From Theropithecus gelada (Eukaryota > Chordata > Mammalia > Primates > Cercopithecidae): 64,000 nucleotides of DNA. The stretch spans positions 43,975,011 to 44,039,010 of the forward strand of contig NC_037682.1 in the NCBI RefSeq assembly GCF_003255815.1, read 5' to 3'. Positions 11,589 through 23,967 of this stretch are shown one piece after another. The position numbers and the translations under genes were made by a program. A model generated the notes under the pieces. It was not told where the DNA came from. It was given only the letters and a program-made list of their open reading frames with translations, and did no database searches. Positions within the stretch are counted from its first letter, which is position 1; every line of letters starts with the position of its first letter.

Positions 11589-12309
11589 TGGCATTCGGAG
11601 TTATACCTGATGTAAATGACGAGTTGATAGGTGCTGACGAGTTAATGTGTGCAGCACACCAACATGGCACAAGTATACATATGTAACAAACCTGCACATT
11701 GTGCACATGTACCCTAGAACTTAAAGTATAATAACAAATAAAATAAAATAAAAAATAAACTAAAGTGAAAAAATGGGTTTAAAAAAAAAATACCATCTAA
11801 TTTTAGACCAAGACACCAATAATATATATTGGGTAAAGGACACCCTGTTCAATAAATGCAGCTAGGAAAACTGAATATCCACATCAAGAACAATGAAACT
11901 AGACCCCCATATCTCACCATAGGCAAAAACCAACTAAAATGAATTAAAGACTAAATGTAAAACCTGAAACTATAAAACCTACTAGAAGAATTATAAGGGA
12001 ATGCTTCAGAACATTGGTCTTGGTAAAGATTTTATGAGTAAGATTTTAGAAGTACAGGCAACAAAAACAAAAATAGGCAAATGGGACTATATCAATCAAA
12101 AAAATCTCCTGTATAGCAAAGGAACAATCACCAGAGTGAAGACACAACCTGTAGAATAAAAGAAAATACTCGAAAACTTAACCTGACAAGAGATTAATAT
12201 CCAGAATATACAAGGACCACAAACATCTCAACAGCGAAAACCATATAATCCCATTTTAAAATGGGCAAATGATCTCAGTAAACATGTTTCAAAATAAGAC
12301 ATACGAATG

Positions 12310-12648
12310 GCCTTCTGGGCATGGTGGCTCATGCCTATAATCCCAGCACTTTGGGAGGCCGAGGCTAGTGGGTCACCTGAGACCGGGAGTTCGAGACCAG
12401 CCTGATCAACATGGAGAAATCCCGTCTCTATTAAAAATACAAAATTAGCCAGGCATGGTGGCTCATGCCTGTAATCCCAAATACTCTGGAGGCTGAGGCA
12501 GGAGAATTGCTTGAACCTGGGAGGTGGAGGTTGTGGTGAGCTGAGATCAAACAATTGCACTCCAGCCTGGGCAACAAGAGCACAAAATCCGTCTCAAAAA
12601 CAACAACAACAACAACAAATAACAACAACAACAACAAAAAAACAGAAA
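12310..12648 (+). mobile_element. AluS with (CAA)n tail, inside the old L1
   Basis: Dimeric sense Alu ending in 'ccgtctcaaaaa' and a CAA-repeat tail (about 12597-12640). L1 text 'gaatggcc' before it reappears as 'acatggcc' after the tail, consistent with a target-site duplication. Confidence 0.94.
12597..12640. repeat. (CAA)n microsatellite in the Alu tail
   Basis: Two blocks of CAA units separated by 'ataa', which grew out of the Alu A-tail. Confidence 0.93.
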
Positions 12649-13590
12649 ACACATGGCCATCAGGTATATAAAAACATGCTCAACATCACTAATCATCACC
12701 AAAATAAAAATAAAAACCATAATAAGGTCTCATCATACCCCAGTTAGAATGGCTGTTATCAAAAACACACAAAAAACATATACTGTTGATGATACAGAGA
12801 AAAGGAAACTCATACACACTGTTAGTGCAAATGTAAATTAATACAGCCATTATTGAAAACAGCATGTAGATTTATCAAAAAACTAAAAATAAAACTACCT
12901 ATGACCCAGCATTCCCAATACTGGGTGTTTATCCAAAGGAAATAAAATCATTATAACAAAGAGATACCAACAACCCCATGTTTATTGCAGCACTATTTAC
13001 AATAGCCACCATTACACAATAACCCCACATGCCCATCAGCATATGAATGGATACAGAAAATGTGGTATATATACACAATGGAATACTATTTACCCATAAC
13101 AAAGAACGAAATCCTGTCATTTGTGGCAATATGGATGAGCCTAGAGAATATTATATGAAGTGAAATAAGTCAGGCATAGAATGATAAATATCACATGTTC
13201 TCACTGATATATGCGAGCTAAAAAAAATGAGCTCATAGAAGCAGAGAGTAGAATTGTGGTCATTTATAGGCTGGGAAGGGGAAGAGGGAGGGAAGGATAG
13301 GCAGAGGTTGGTTAATGAATGCAAAGCTACAGCTAGATGGGAGAAATAATTTCTAGTGTTTTGTACCACTGTAGCTGAATACAGTTAGCAATCATTTAGC
13401 ATATATTTTCAAAAAGCCTGAAGAGAGAATTTTGAATGTTCACAACACAAATGATTAATGTTTGAAATCAGGGATATACTAATTACCCTGATTTGATCAT
13501 TATACATTGTATACATGTATCAAAATATCTCTATATATACCATAAATAAGTATATTATTATGTGTGAACTAAACAAATATTAAGATACTT

Positions 13591-14224
13591 CATACATTTA
13601 CCCCTTCCTCTTAAACTTACCAAATTCAGAATAGATGCCTATTTCCTTCCAATCTCCCCAGGTCACTTAACACAAGACTCAATCCCATGACAATCCATAC
13701 CCCAAAACTTTCTCATCGAAGTACCTACTATTATCATAAATGTACAATATCCCTTCTTGCAAGAAGTAATAAACTCAACTTTATTTAACTACAAGTGTAT
13801 GCTGGGGTCCTTTAGCTAGTGAGCATTAACATTTGTTAGGATTTCAGTCAAATATTGTGAGGTTTAGGGTGGCGAATCAATAAATTAATGGCTTGAAGAC
13901 CCAACAATGACAAGTATTGTCACTACAAGTTTCACAAAGAAAAGCTAGTATAATAAGAACTAATATTATCTTAGTATGTGATATTCATTTTGCTTTATAT
14001 TTTCATAGCTATCTTTAGGGACATCATAAAAACCTTGTCTTCACTGTCATTAAAACAAACCAAACAGTAAGCTGAAAAGTCAAAAAATCAATCAGTAAAT
14101 ATGTATAGTGTTTGCTATTATATTCACTAGGAGATACAGGAAAAAAAAAGGAATCCTGGATGGTCCTTACACTAAAGAAATTTATGGTCCACTTGAGCCA
14201 GAACTAAAATGACTTTCATTTTAA
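13591..14224. other. unique or unassigned sequence
   Basis: No gene. An AATAAA-like signal near 13768 followed by 'ctcaactttatttaactac' could be the end of an old LTR, but I cannot name a family. Confidence 0.4.
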
Positions 14225-14440
14225 TCTTGAGAGTTTTCTATATGCTATACACTGTTATAAGTGCCTCATATAAGATCTTATTCATTCATACATCTCTACA
14301 CAGAAGAAGCAAGATTATTCCAATTTTGTAGATGAGTACATTGAGTTGCAAAGCAGTAAGGAAAATAGCCCTGAATCACACATCCAGCTAGTAAAGATGA
14401 GTTCCACATAAAAACCCAAGTAGTTTGAATTCAGAGCCCA
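14225..14440 (-). mobile_element. MIR SINE, antisense
   Basis: Shows the antisense MIR order: 'tatgctatacactgttataagtgcctcatataagatcttattcattc', then 'ccaattttgtagatgagtacattgag', 'caaagcagtaag' and 'cacacatccagctagtaa'. Confidence 0.8.
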
Positions 14441-14804
14441 CATACATGCTTAACTTTACTTCTGTTGAGAAACAGCTAACAGCACAAGGCACAACAGAGT
14501 TGAGCATAAAAAAAGTGTAGAAGCAGGTTAAGCAAAATGGCAAAGGCAGAAAAGAGAAAGAGGAGAACAATCGTGGCCACTCAAGGAATGGGATGAACCA
14601 CTGGGGCCAATACAAATGGAGACTATTTCCAACCCTGTGAAAACTGCAGCAGATCAGAATGGTAGTGTATGGATACATTAATTTTGTGAAAACTAAACCT
14701 CTTACTTTCCAAACTTATCATGGCAAACCTACATAAAATGTCATTAATGCCTACCTTAGAAACATAAGAATTAGACCTGACTTTTGAGCATCTTCTACTC
14801 ATAT

Positions 14805-15175
14805 AGTCAATAAACATTTAATGAGCTCCTACTAAGTGCTAGACATTATTCAAGGTACTTGGGAAATATTAGTGAACAAAACAAATTAACAGATCTATCT
14901 TAGTGAAATTTACAAGCTAGCAGCAAGAGAGAATCAGTATACAATAATGACAATAAATAATTAGATGATATCAAACTTTGGAAAGGAAAAGGATTTTTGT
15001 AAAAAAGAAAGTAAAGGAAAGGTCTTGGAGATCGGGGGTGTCTGAGATGAGGTAGGGGGACAGTTATTAAATACATAATCAGTGCAGACCTCTTTGAGAA
15101 GGTGAAATGGGAGCATAAATGAAGTGAGAGAAGGGAGGAAGTGAGTAAATCAGCCAAGTGGATGTCAGCAGAAAT
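14805..15175 (-). mobile_element. L2 LINE fragment, antisense
   Basis: Begins with the antisense L2 3' end 'caataaacatttaatgagctcctactaagtgctagacattattcaagg', then 'agtgaacaaaacaa' and 'gacctctttgagaaggtg', which is L2 order further into the element. Confidence 0.82.
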
Positions 15176-16284
15176 AAAGCAGGTATCTCAAACATCTTTC
15201 TGAATCAGAATCAGTATCATCATAAATTATGATATAGTTTGCTCCATAATGTTAAAAAATTAGGTTAGACGTGTTTTGAATTGGGAAGTCACCAATAATT
15301 TTTTCTTTGTACAGTTTTCCCCTAATAATTTGCTTGTTTTAAAATTTACTGAATAGCTACTATATTCTAGACCATAATTATAAAGAATACAGAAATGAAA
15401 AGAATTTGAGAGCTATACTAAAGTTGCTTGGTCTTGTAGGAGAGGGCTGGTCATAACAACATAGTGTGACAGTCAGTAAAACACAAATACGATCACATTG
15501 CTGCAGCTGGGACAAACATACTCCTGGAGTTAGGCAACATTCCTGTAGTATTATGCTGCAGGTCAAGGTGTTTTCTATTTTACCCTTTCTGGCTGTCTAA
15601 AGTGCTTGAAGCCTGATTGGTGAATCCACCTCACGCTGCGAATCATTTCCTATGATCTAAGAGGCCCTGCACTACATCTCAGAAGGCCAGGATTCTGTTT
15701 GAGAGGATTAAATGCATATCTCAGGTGGTACAAGAGCACTTCATTAAACAAACAAACAACAGTTCCCTAAAGCCAGTTTGCTTAGTGCTGAATTATAAAA
15801 AACTAAACTGACAGATTAAAGATTTGGTATAGAGATTTTTAGATAAAACGGCTGAAGTGTCTCAGCTTTCCAATTTACATAAACTAGAAGAAAGATGCAT
15901 ATAAGATTTCAAAGTATCCTTGTTATTCAGAAGATGCTACAAATTGTATATATAATACAATCATATAGGAAGAGTCTTTAGCCAAAATAAATAAAACTTA
16001 AAATATATTCAAAATGTCAAAATATAAAATAACCAAAGGGATGCAAAAATGACCAAAAAAGTAGACTTTAAGCTTTTAATGAGAAAGGGAAGTCAGATGT
16101 TGTCAGATTGACAGAGTAGCTAGATAGGTGTTACATTTATTTGCAATACCAATAGTTTAATATCCTTTGCCTTCCATGTACTTGTTTATGGATTCACATT
16201 ATTTGCTGGTAAACACAAAGCAAGACTAATATCTGTGGAAATGAATGAAAGAAGTGAACATATAACAAGTATCTGAGATGTTTC
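15176..16284. other. unique sequence, no gene
   Basis: No repeat, RNA or supported frame recognised. Short minus-strand frames such as 15378-15566 are unsupported. Confidence 0.5.
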
Positions 16285-16400
16285 AAGTTCTGTATAGAAA
16301 TTGTGATTGTTATTTAATCTTCACCACAACCCTCTAAGATAGCTAGAGGCTATTCTTATACCATTTTACATACACAAACCAAAGGATTAAGGTAGATAAG
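16285..16400 (-). mobile_element. MIR SINE fragment, antisense
   Basis: Contains 'ttatttaatcttcaccacaaccctctaagatagc' and 'ccattttacatacacaaacc', the antisense MIR middle part. Confidence 0.7.
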
Positions 16401-17393
16401 TGCTAGCGTCCTTTCCTGCCTTTAAAGAGCTGATGTCCTCTGAGGTTTTAGAGTTCCTAGCAAAAATGCTCTCTGAACTCTTGTGAACCCACATCTCAAA
16501 CAGACTAAGGTTGTCAGTTTATCTTATAGACAAGTGACTTTCCTGCTCACTGCCTCTTTTAACCTGTAAATATGCAAAGGCTTTGTCATCAATCCAGTCA
16601 GCCAAGGGAGAATGCATCATAATATATTTTTCTCCTCAAAAGTGATTTCCAAATCATCTGGCATTTGAATTTCAAAGCTGATGCAGCTCAGAATGTGTGG
16701 GTTTGGAATAACAAACTTGCTTGAAATACCAAGTCATATTTTTGTCATGCACTGCATTGAAGTTGAGGTGTTTACAGCCAAGACAGGACTGAAGCCCCGT
16801 TGCCCAACATAGCTTCTGTGTCTATAATAGAATATCTTCCGAATTCATACACAGATTTTAATAAAGTCAAACTTTGCCCCCTAAAGAGTTTAAAAGCTAA
16901 AATAGGAAAATTCAGGTTCAAGCCCCTGATTGATCGGAAATCAGTTAAAACATTTGAATCATATTTCATTCCTCCCAACTTGTCAATGTTACTTTAATAT
17001 TTAAGCCCATGAGCTTTACATAATTGTCTTAAAGATGTTTTAAAACACTTTTGACTTTTCAGTTTAATTTCAAGTGTTTTAAAATTACTATTTCAGTGAA
17101 CAAAGCAATCAAACTATTAAACCATTTTTACATGAATAAATTAAAAACATTTCCTGGGAATGTAAATGTGGAACTCACATTAGTGCCTTAAAAATGCTAT
17201 GCCATTAGGAATTGTAGGATCAGAGAATCAAAATGAAAAAGTCTATGATTTAAAGCCTCAAGTACTGGCTATGAATCATACACTGCAATATGGAGGCTCA
17301 CAAGGGAAGTGACTATCAGGCCATTATTACCCACATATAAAATGCCATTAGCAATGCTAAATGGATCCTGCACACCTGGATGTGATAATCTTT
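16401..17393. other. unique sequence, no gene
   Basis: No recognisable repeat. Overlapping 65-68 aa frames on both strands at 16772-16997 mirror each other and have no family resemblance. Confidence 0.5.
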
Positions 17394-17736
17394 AGATTAT
17401 CCATATATTAGGCCGGGCGCGGTGGCTCAAGCCTGTAATCCCAGCACTTTGGGAGGCCGAGACGGGCGGATCACGAGGTCAGGAGATCGAGACCATCCTG
17501 GCGAACACGGTGAAACCCCGTCTCTACTAAAAAAAAATACAAAAAACTAGCCGGGCGAGGCGGCGGGCGCCTGTAGTCCCAGCTACTCGGGAGGCTGAGG
17601 CAGGAGAATGGCGTAAACCCGGGGGGCGGAGCTTGCAGTGAGCTGAGATCCGGCCACTGCACTCCAGCCCGGGCGACAGAGCCAGACTCCGTCTCAAAAA
17701 AATAAATAAATAAATAAATAGATTATCCATATATTA
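17394..17736. repeat. 17-bp target-site duplication pair of AluY
   Basis: AGATTATCCATATATTA occurs at 17394-17410 and, without any mismatch, at 17720-17736 on either side of the Alu. A perfect pair marks a recent insertion. Confidence 0.97.
17411..17719 (+). mobile_element. AluY, Old World monkey-type
   Basis: Intact dimeric Alu starting GGCCGGGCGCGG and ending in an (AAAT)n tail. It keeps many CpG sites, which decay quickly, so it is young. It has 'ggctcaagcctgtaatccc', 'aaaaaactagccgggcgagg' and 'gagatccggccactgcac', variants I associate with cercopithecoid AluY (rhesus AluYRa-like) subfamilies. Retroposed by L1 machinery with a 17-bp target-site duplication. Confidence 0.95.
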
Positions 17737-18882
17737 TTACAACCAAGGAAGTCTCTTGATGTTGCTGCCTTTCACACTTTCCAGAACTCCTAGGTCACCT
17801 AACAACACATGTACTTTAATAGCTTTAGGGTTATATTTTATCATTTGAGAATTAGACACATTTAATTCTCTCTCTTCCTTCTTTGGCTCTTTTCTCATGA
17901 TAATCACCAAGCGTCTCCTAAACAGCAGCAAGTCACCTGTGAAAGGTGGTCATTATAGTTCCTGCAGAAAAGCAAACAAATTCTAAGTCATAAGCTATAA
18001 AAATGAATACCTTGTTGAGGTTTTTCTTTTGAGTAAAGCAATATAATAATTTCAAATTAATCTGAAACATTTTATAAAAAATAATTGGAGAGTTGCAGGG
18101 AAGTGAAAGAAATGAATAACCCTGGAATGTGTATCTGTCAGTAACCAAATCCAAACCTTTTACTCAAATAAAAATAAAAATAATAACTTTATTGACACTA
18201 TCTCAAATAAATTTATGATTTCAGAGTTATGAAGGCTACCAGAAAACACTTTTGTTTTACTCCTTTTCCAGAAAATTATTTGTACTAATGATGATTAATT
18301 TTATCTTTCATAGATGACCATGCTCTGTTTATTCTGCTTAAGAACTCTAAGAAAATGGAGCCACCAGATGTGAGCCTTGGTGTGTTTCCTCTCCAGCTCA
18401 GAGTATAATTAATAGCTCTCCATTAACCCTTCCTTCCTTCCCTCTTAAATAAGTTTCAACTAGAAAGTCTGTCCACAGCCAGCTGATTGACAGACCCTAC
18501 CCGTTCTCTGAAAATCCATATTGTTTTAACTTTAGGACAGTTTTTTTTTTTAATGTGCCTTTGACCATAAGCACAAACACACTAGCCTTGTCTATTTAGC
18601 TTCAGGATCAGCTGCTTGAGAGCACAAACCAGGTTAGATTCATCAGTGAAACCTCCCATCCCCTCACAGAGCACCTCACACAGAGTATTGTGCGAACTAG
18701 GTATCCAGAACATTATTGGGAAGTTACAGTGGCTTTTACACCGCTGCAAGGCACTAGTTTTTGGGTGTGACTGAAAGTCTTTTGGGTTAGGAGTGGCTGA
18801 GATCAGTAGTCAGAAACTGACTTATTTTACTTCTTGTGTTTCTTTTACCTATAAAATTAAGCCATTCGATAGGAAAACAAAC
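17737..18882. other. unique sequence, no gene
   Basis: No repeat or RNA recognised. The 73-aa frame at 17933-18154 minus is unsupported. A T11 run lies near 18541. Confidence 0.5.
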
Positions 18883-18892
18883 CAACATTTTT

Positions 18893-19032
18893 GTGTGTAT
18901 GTTTGTGTGTGTGGAGAATGGGGTCTCGTTATGTTGCCCAAGGTGTCTCAAACTCCTGGGTTCAACCTATCTTACCACCTCTCCCTCCATAAGTGTTGGG
19001 AGATTACAGGTTTGAGCCAACATGCCCAGCCT
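18893..19032 (-). mobile_element. FLAM (free left Alu monomer), antisense
   Basis: Only one Alu arm is present, reading 'ggggtctcgttatgttgccc', 'tcaaactcctgggttcaa', 'gttgggagattacagg' and 'tgagccaacatgcccagcc' in antisense. CAACATTTTT flanks it at 18883-18892 and 19033-19042, a clean target-site duplication that shows the monomer inserted as such and is not a truncated dimer. The T-rich tail has become TG-rich. Confidence 0.88.
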
Positions 19033-19042
19033 CAACATTTTT

Positions 19043-20234
19043 TAGCACTTTACTATACATATCAGACAAAGCTGAATATCTTCATATATGTTTAACTGTT
19101 ATATTCACTGCAAGTGAAATAGTTCTGAGGTTTCATGATTAAAGTTTAGAGGGAGATAGCAATATCCCAAGTTTTCAAAGTTGAAATTCACTGTAAAAAA
19201 TCTGGATTATTGTTCAGCAAATACACAACAAATATTTTCCCCTTTCCCTGTTAGAAGTGTATCTGTCCTCATCTGTGCTAGATTTTGTTACATCAACTTG
19301 ATGGAGATTGAGAATGACATGGTCTAGACTCCCCTTTACTGTTAGGTTTTATGTTACAGTTGCCAAAACAAAAATGAAGTTCTGCAAGATTTGGAAGGTG
19401 GAGAAATGCAGAACCCTTATTCTTGGAAGGCTGTTGTGATGAGACATAGTGACACGAAAAAATGCAGAGATGCCTAACAGCTTGTCCTCACTCTCCTGTT
19501 TCATGTTGACTTTGTTTTCCACCTGCTGGCTCTACTGCCCAACAGCATCTCCAGGTCTACGCACCACCAGCTGCCTGGTTGTGTACTGACTGACGTGGTA
19601 ATTACATGGGGGCAACAGCTTTCACGAGAACTCCCTAGAGGCTTCGCTTTCATAGTCCCACTCCTGAAGCCTGGTGTGCTTGCCAATTTCAGATTCTCCC
19701 ATAAGCTCCACATTATTCACCCCATGCCAGTGCTCCAGATGGACTATGTCATAATTCTCTTGGCTCCTCTGACACCCCTCTTCCAGATCTTCATTGACCA
19801 AGCCCCTCCCATTCTTGCACAAGATCAATTTCCTATAATATAATAAAATTCTTATTACCGTAATATTTACGAGAGCTCATTTTTTTTCTGACTACAGCCT
19901 GCCTGATACACACCCTATTGATGTTTGGCTTGACCATGTTGTGCTTGTGACTGAGATAAACAATTCAGTGATGCAGCTGTAGAATCAACCTACTTAATGC
20001 AATAGGAAGGAGCTTGCTTAAAAGTGTGCATAATTACATAATATACGTTGAAGCTTTGAAGGTAAGAGAATGTATGTGCCTGTGTAGAGATATGCAATTT
20101 GTCATAGTATGTCTCATCAAGAATATTTCAAATACCCACTTTTCATGAAAATCTTTAAAAGTATCTTCTTTCTCAAATTAATCTGTGATTTATGATGCTC
20201 ATAAAAGTCCTAATAATGATTATGCATTCATTCT
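19043..20234. other. unassigned, possible old LTR at about 19255-19915
   Basis: No gene. The part 19255-19915 has the look of an LTR-type repeat: 'gctagattttgttacatcaacttgatgg' at one end, 'ctataatataataaaattcttatta' and 'gcctgcctgatacacacc' at the other. I cannot name a family. An 82-aa frame at 19595-19843 lies within it and is not supported. Confidence 0.35.
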
Positions 20235-20440
20235 TCAGGCAGAATTTCATTTATTCAACCACTATATATTGTATGTTAAGGATTGTACCAGGTTCTGGGA
20301 TATAATGATGAATGAGACACAGAACAAACCGCAGTAGATTATGTGCCAACCACATGCTACTGAACATGTACTGTGAATGTCAAGCTTGGGGACTAGTGCA
20401 GGAAACAATATCATAAGCAGATATTTAACATTAACATGTG
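20235..20440 (-). mobile_element. L2-like fragment, antisense (weak)
   Basis: Shows 'ttcatttattcaaccactatatattgtatg...ccaggttctgggatataatgatgaatgagacac', an antisense L2 3'-end order with much divergence. Confidence 0.45.
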
Positions 20441-20857
20441 AGAAGTCCACTGAAAAACTTATAGACTAGAATCATTTTAAAAAGGAAGAATGAACTCCAC
20501 CAGTAAACAAAAGGGTTTTCTCCTCTCCAATCTCACTGTTTCCTTTTGTGTATTTCTAATCCTACACGATAGATAAACAGAGTTTAAAAATGTCACATCC
20601 TCCCACTTCTGACTTCCAGTCCCTAAAAGCCAGCATATTTCACTCTTTTAGCTACATTTCCTTGGCATTTACCTCCACATTTATAAACAGCTTTCTTATA
20701 CTGCTTGTTTCTTGATTTTTCTAATTTTTAACATTTTCTATTGTCTTACTTGTTGGGAAAATGAAGATACTTTTTTTAAAAAAAATTCTCTGCTACTAGT
20801 ATGTCCCAACATTATCACAAACAAACTCTAAATAACGTCCCTCAAAAATATTTATCT

Positions 20858-21285
20858 TTGTATTAGTTTCCTATTGTTTTTGTAGCAAATTACTACAAAC
20901 TTAATACAACACAAATCTATCACTTTACAGTAGGTGAGAATTCTAAAATAGGTGGGCAGGCCTGTGGTACTTCTTGAGACTCTATAGCACAATTGGTTTC
21001 CTTGCTTTTTCCAGCTTTGAAAGGCTGCCTGCATTCCTTGGTTCATTACCCTTTCTAGCAAAGGCATCACTCAGACCTTTGCTTCTGTGTTCACATTTTC
21101 TCTGACTCCAGTGCTCTTGTGTCTCACTTATAATGACCCTGTAATTACATTAGGTCCACCCTGATAATTCAGAAAAACTGTCTCATCTCAAGGTCCTGAA
21201 CTAAATCAAAGTTATTTTTGCTTAGGAAGGTAATATAGTCACAGGTTTGAGGACATTGTGGGAAGAACATTAGCCTCCAACCATT
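20858..21285 (-). mobile_element. ERVL-type LTR remnant, antisense
   Basis: Contains, in the order known for a common mammalian LTR read antisense, 'tattagtttcctattg', 'caaattactacaaactta', 'ttgctttttccagctttgaaaggctgcctgcattccttgg', 'cctttgcttctgtgttcaca', 'gaccctgtaattacattaggtccaccctgataat' and 'cacaggtttgaggacattg'. Family name is uncertain (MLT1/MLT2 class). Confidence 0.65.
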
Positions 21286-21789
21286 TTCATAACTGATGGA
21301 TACCTACCTAGGTATGGAACTATATTATCTAATATTCCTCAATATTTTGAACATCTTCCATTGTCATGTAACTTCCAGTACCACAGGTAGGAAGTCTATG
21401 CCATTTAGATCTATATCCTTGATATATTGCTGTGTTCCCTTCTCTTTCTGGAAGCATCTAGAATCTTCACTTCTCTTCTGGTCGTTAGAAATTTTACAAT
21501 GATATGATTTTTTAAAAAAATTGTACCAAGATATGTGAGCTTTTTATGCAAGCTTTTTGTGTCTAACAGATTATGACTTTTATTCATAGGAAATTTTATT
21601 CCTTAAATCTTTCATAGTTTTCTTCTAATGTTTACTGCCTTCTCCTAACAGAACTTATCTTATTCAGAAGAAATTTCCCTCTAATGTTCTTATTTGTATT
21701 ATTTTATTTTCCTTTTGTTTTGTTGAATTTTTTTGAGGGGTCTTTTTTTTCTTTCGTTGTCAATATCCCCAACTTGACCTTTAAACTAA
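21286..21789. other. T-rich sequence, no gene
   Basis: Pyrimidine-rich text just outside the antisense L1 3' end. No gene recognised; the 68-aa frame at 21296-21502 is unsupported. Confidence 0.45.
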
Positions 21790-22686
21790 TCTGATAAGCT
21801 TTTTTCTTCAATTTATTAATGTAATAAACACAACATAAAATATACCATTTTAACCATTTTTAAGTTTATAGGTCTGTGATATTTAGTGCATTCATATTGT
21901 TTGGTAACAATCACCATCAGCCATCTACAGAATTCATTTCATCTTGCAAAACTGAAACTATTTACATTAACAATAATTTCCCATTTTCCTCTAGGAATCC
22001 CCTAGGAATCACCATTCTACTTTCTGTCTTTAAGATTTCGACCACTGTAAGATAGCTTATGTTAGTGGAATCAACAGTATTTGTCTACTTATGTCTGCCT
22101 TATTTCATTTAGTATAATTTCTTCAAGGTTTATCTATGTTGTGGCATATTGCAGAATTATCTTCCGTTTTAAGGCTGAATAATAGTCTGTAGTACGTATA
22201 TACCACATTTTGCTTATTCATTCACCTCTCTAGGGATTTGGTACACTCCCACATTTTAGCTACAGTGAACAATGCTATTATAAATATAGGTTTACAATAT
22301 CTCTTCAAGAATCTGCTTTCAATTCTTTTGAGTAGATATTTAGATATTAAATTGTTGGCTTGTATATATGGTAATTCTATTTTTAATTTTTTTGAAGAAC
22401 CACCATACTGTTTTCTACAACAGTTATACCATTTTACATTCCCACCAACAGTACATAAAGGTTTCAATTTCTCAACATCCTCACCAACACTTGTTATATT
22501 CTGTTTTGTTTTTTGTTTATTTTGAAAGTAGCTATCCTAATGGGTGTGAAGTGGCATCTCATTGTGGATTTAATTTGTATTTTCCTAATGATTAGTGATG
22601 CTAAGCATCTTTTCATGTGCTTACTTGCTCTTTATATATCTTTTTTTGGATAGATGTCTTTTCGAGTTATATGCCAACTTTTCAAT

Positions 22687-22732
22687 TGGGTTTTGTTTTT
22701 TTGTTTTTTTGTTTTTTGTTTTTTGTTTTTGC
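22687..22732. repeat. (GT5-7)n T-rich tract
   Basis: Repeated G followed by five to seven T, expanded from an L1 T-rich position ('ttgggttgtttgtttt' in intact L1 antisense). Confidence 0.85.
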
Positions 22733-23407
22733 TGTTAAGTTTAGGAATTTTCTCTGTATTCTTAATGTGAACCTCTTCTCAGTGATATAATTGGCAAATA
22801 TTTTTTCTCATTCAGTAGGTGGCCTTTGAACTTTGTTGATAAGGCTCATTGGTGCACAAAGTTTTTAATTTTCATGAGGTCCAATATGTCCATTTTAAAT
22901 TTTGCTGCCTGTACCTTTTGTATTATATAAAATAAATAATTGCCAAATCTAGTATCTTTAGTTTATTCCCTATATTTTCTTCAAAGATTTTGAGTTTTCA
23001 TTTTTATGTTAGGTCTCTTACCCATTTTGTAGTTAATTTTTGTATATGGTGTTAATAATGGTCTAACATTATCCTTTTTGATGTAGATACCCAGTTCCTT
23101 CAGCATCACTTTTTGAAAAGATGGTCTTTTCTCCATTGAATGGTCTTGATGCCCTTGTCAAAAGTCATTTGACCATATATGTGAGAGCCTGTCTCTGGGT
23201 TCTGTATTCTATTCCATTTGTGTATATGTTTGTCTTTATGCTAGTAAAACACTGTTTTGATTATTTTAGCTTTGTAGTTAGTTTTGAAATTAAAGAGAGT
23301 GTGTCCTTCAACTTTGTTCTTTTTCAAGATCATTTCTGGCTATTCACAGTACCTTGAAATTCTATATGAATTTTAGGATAGGCTTTTCTTTCTGCAATAA
23401 AAGTCTT

Positions 23408-23493
23408 TGGGATTTTATTGAGCCATTGGGATTGCTCTGAATCTGTAGATTGGGATTTTATTAAGTCATTGAGTTTGCTTTGAATCTGTAGAT
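23408..23493. repeat. 43-bp tandem duplication within the antisense L1
   Basis: Unit 1 at 23408-23450 and unit 2 at 23451-23493 both begin 'tgggattttatt' and end 'gaatctgtagat', with a few differences. L1 has this text once, so the duplication arose after insertion and has since diverged. Confidence 0.92.
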
Positions 23494-23967
23494 TGCTTTG
23501 GGTAGTATGCCTGTATTCCAGGAACAAATCCCACTTGGTCATGTTATATAATCCTTTTAATAGGCTTTTGAATTAATTTTGCAGTATTTTGTTGAGGATG
23601 TTCGCACTAACATTCGTAAGTGATACTGGTTTGTAGTTGTCGTGTAATGGCTTGGTCTGGCTTTGGTATCAGAGTATTCCTGGCCTCACAGAAAAGTTAA
23701 GAAGTTATCCCTTCTTTTCAATTTTTTGGAAAAGCTTGATTTTTTCATGTTATTTCTGTACATGTTTGGTAGAATTAATCAGAGAAGCCATCAGGTCCAG
23801 GGCTTTACTTTGTTGGGAGATTTTTGATTACTGAGTCTATCTCATTTGTTATAGTTTTATTCAGATTTTCTAATTCTTCACGATTTAGTCTTTGCAATTT
23901 TTGTGTTTGTGTTTCTAGTAACTGTCCATTTTGCCCTCACTACCCAATTAGATGGCATGCTGTACTC

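Larger units (their letters stand above)
7873..11755 (+). mobile_element. younger L1 (L1PA-like), 5'-truncated
   Basis: About 3.9 kb matching primate L1PA closely, starting inside the ORF2 endonuclease ('agatctaccaagcaaatgg') and ending with the 3' UTR (11511-11740), including the polypurine G-rich tract at 11569-11588 and 'acttaaagtataataa' plus an A-rich tail. ORF1, the 5' UTR and roughly the first 60 codons of ORF2 are absent. It sits head-to-tail inside the older L1. I could not find a convincing target-site duplication. Clearly younger than the host L1 because its text departs far less from the consensus I remember. Confidence 0.93.
11790..13590 (+). mobile_element. old L1 (L1M type), 3' part
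   Basis: Continues the element of 5400-7872. Sense ORF2 C-terminal text ('aaatgggactatatcaatc', 'gacccagcattcccaatactgggtg', 'aatggaatactatttacccata'), then a 3' UTR with 'tcacatgttctcactgatat' and 'gcatgtatcaaaatatc'-like text to about 13590. All frames are broken. An Alu interrupts it at 12310-12648. Confidence 0.9.
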
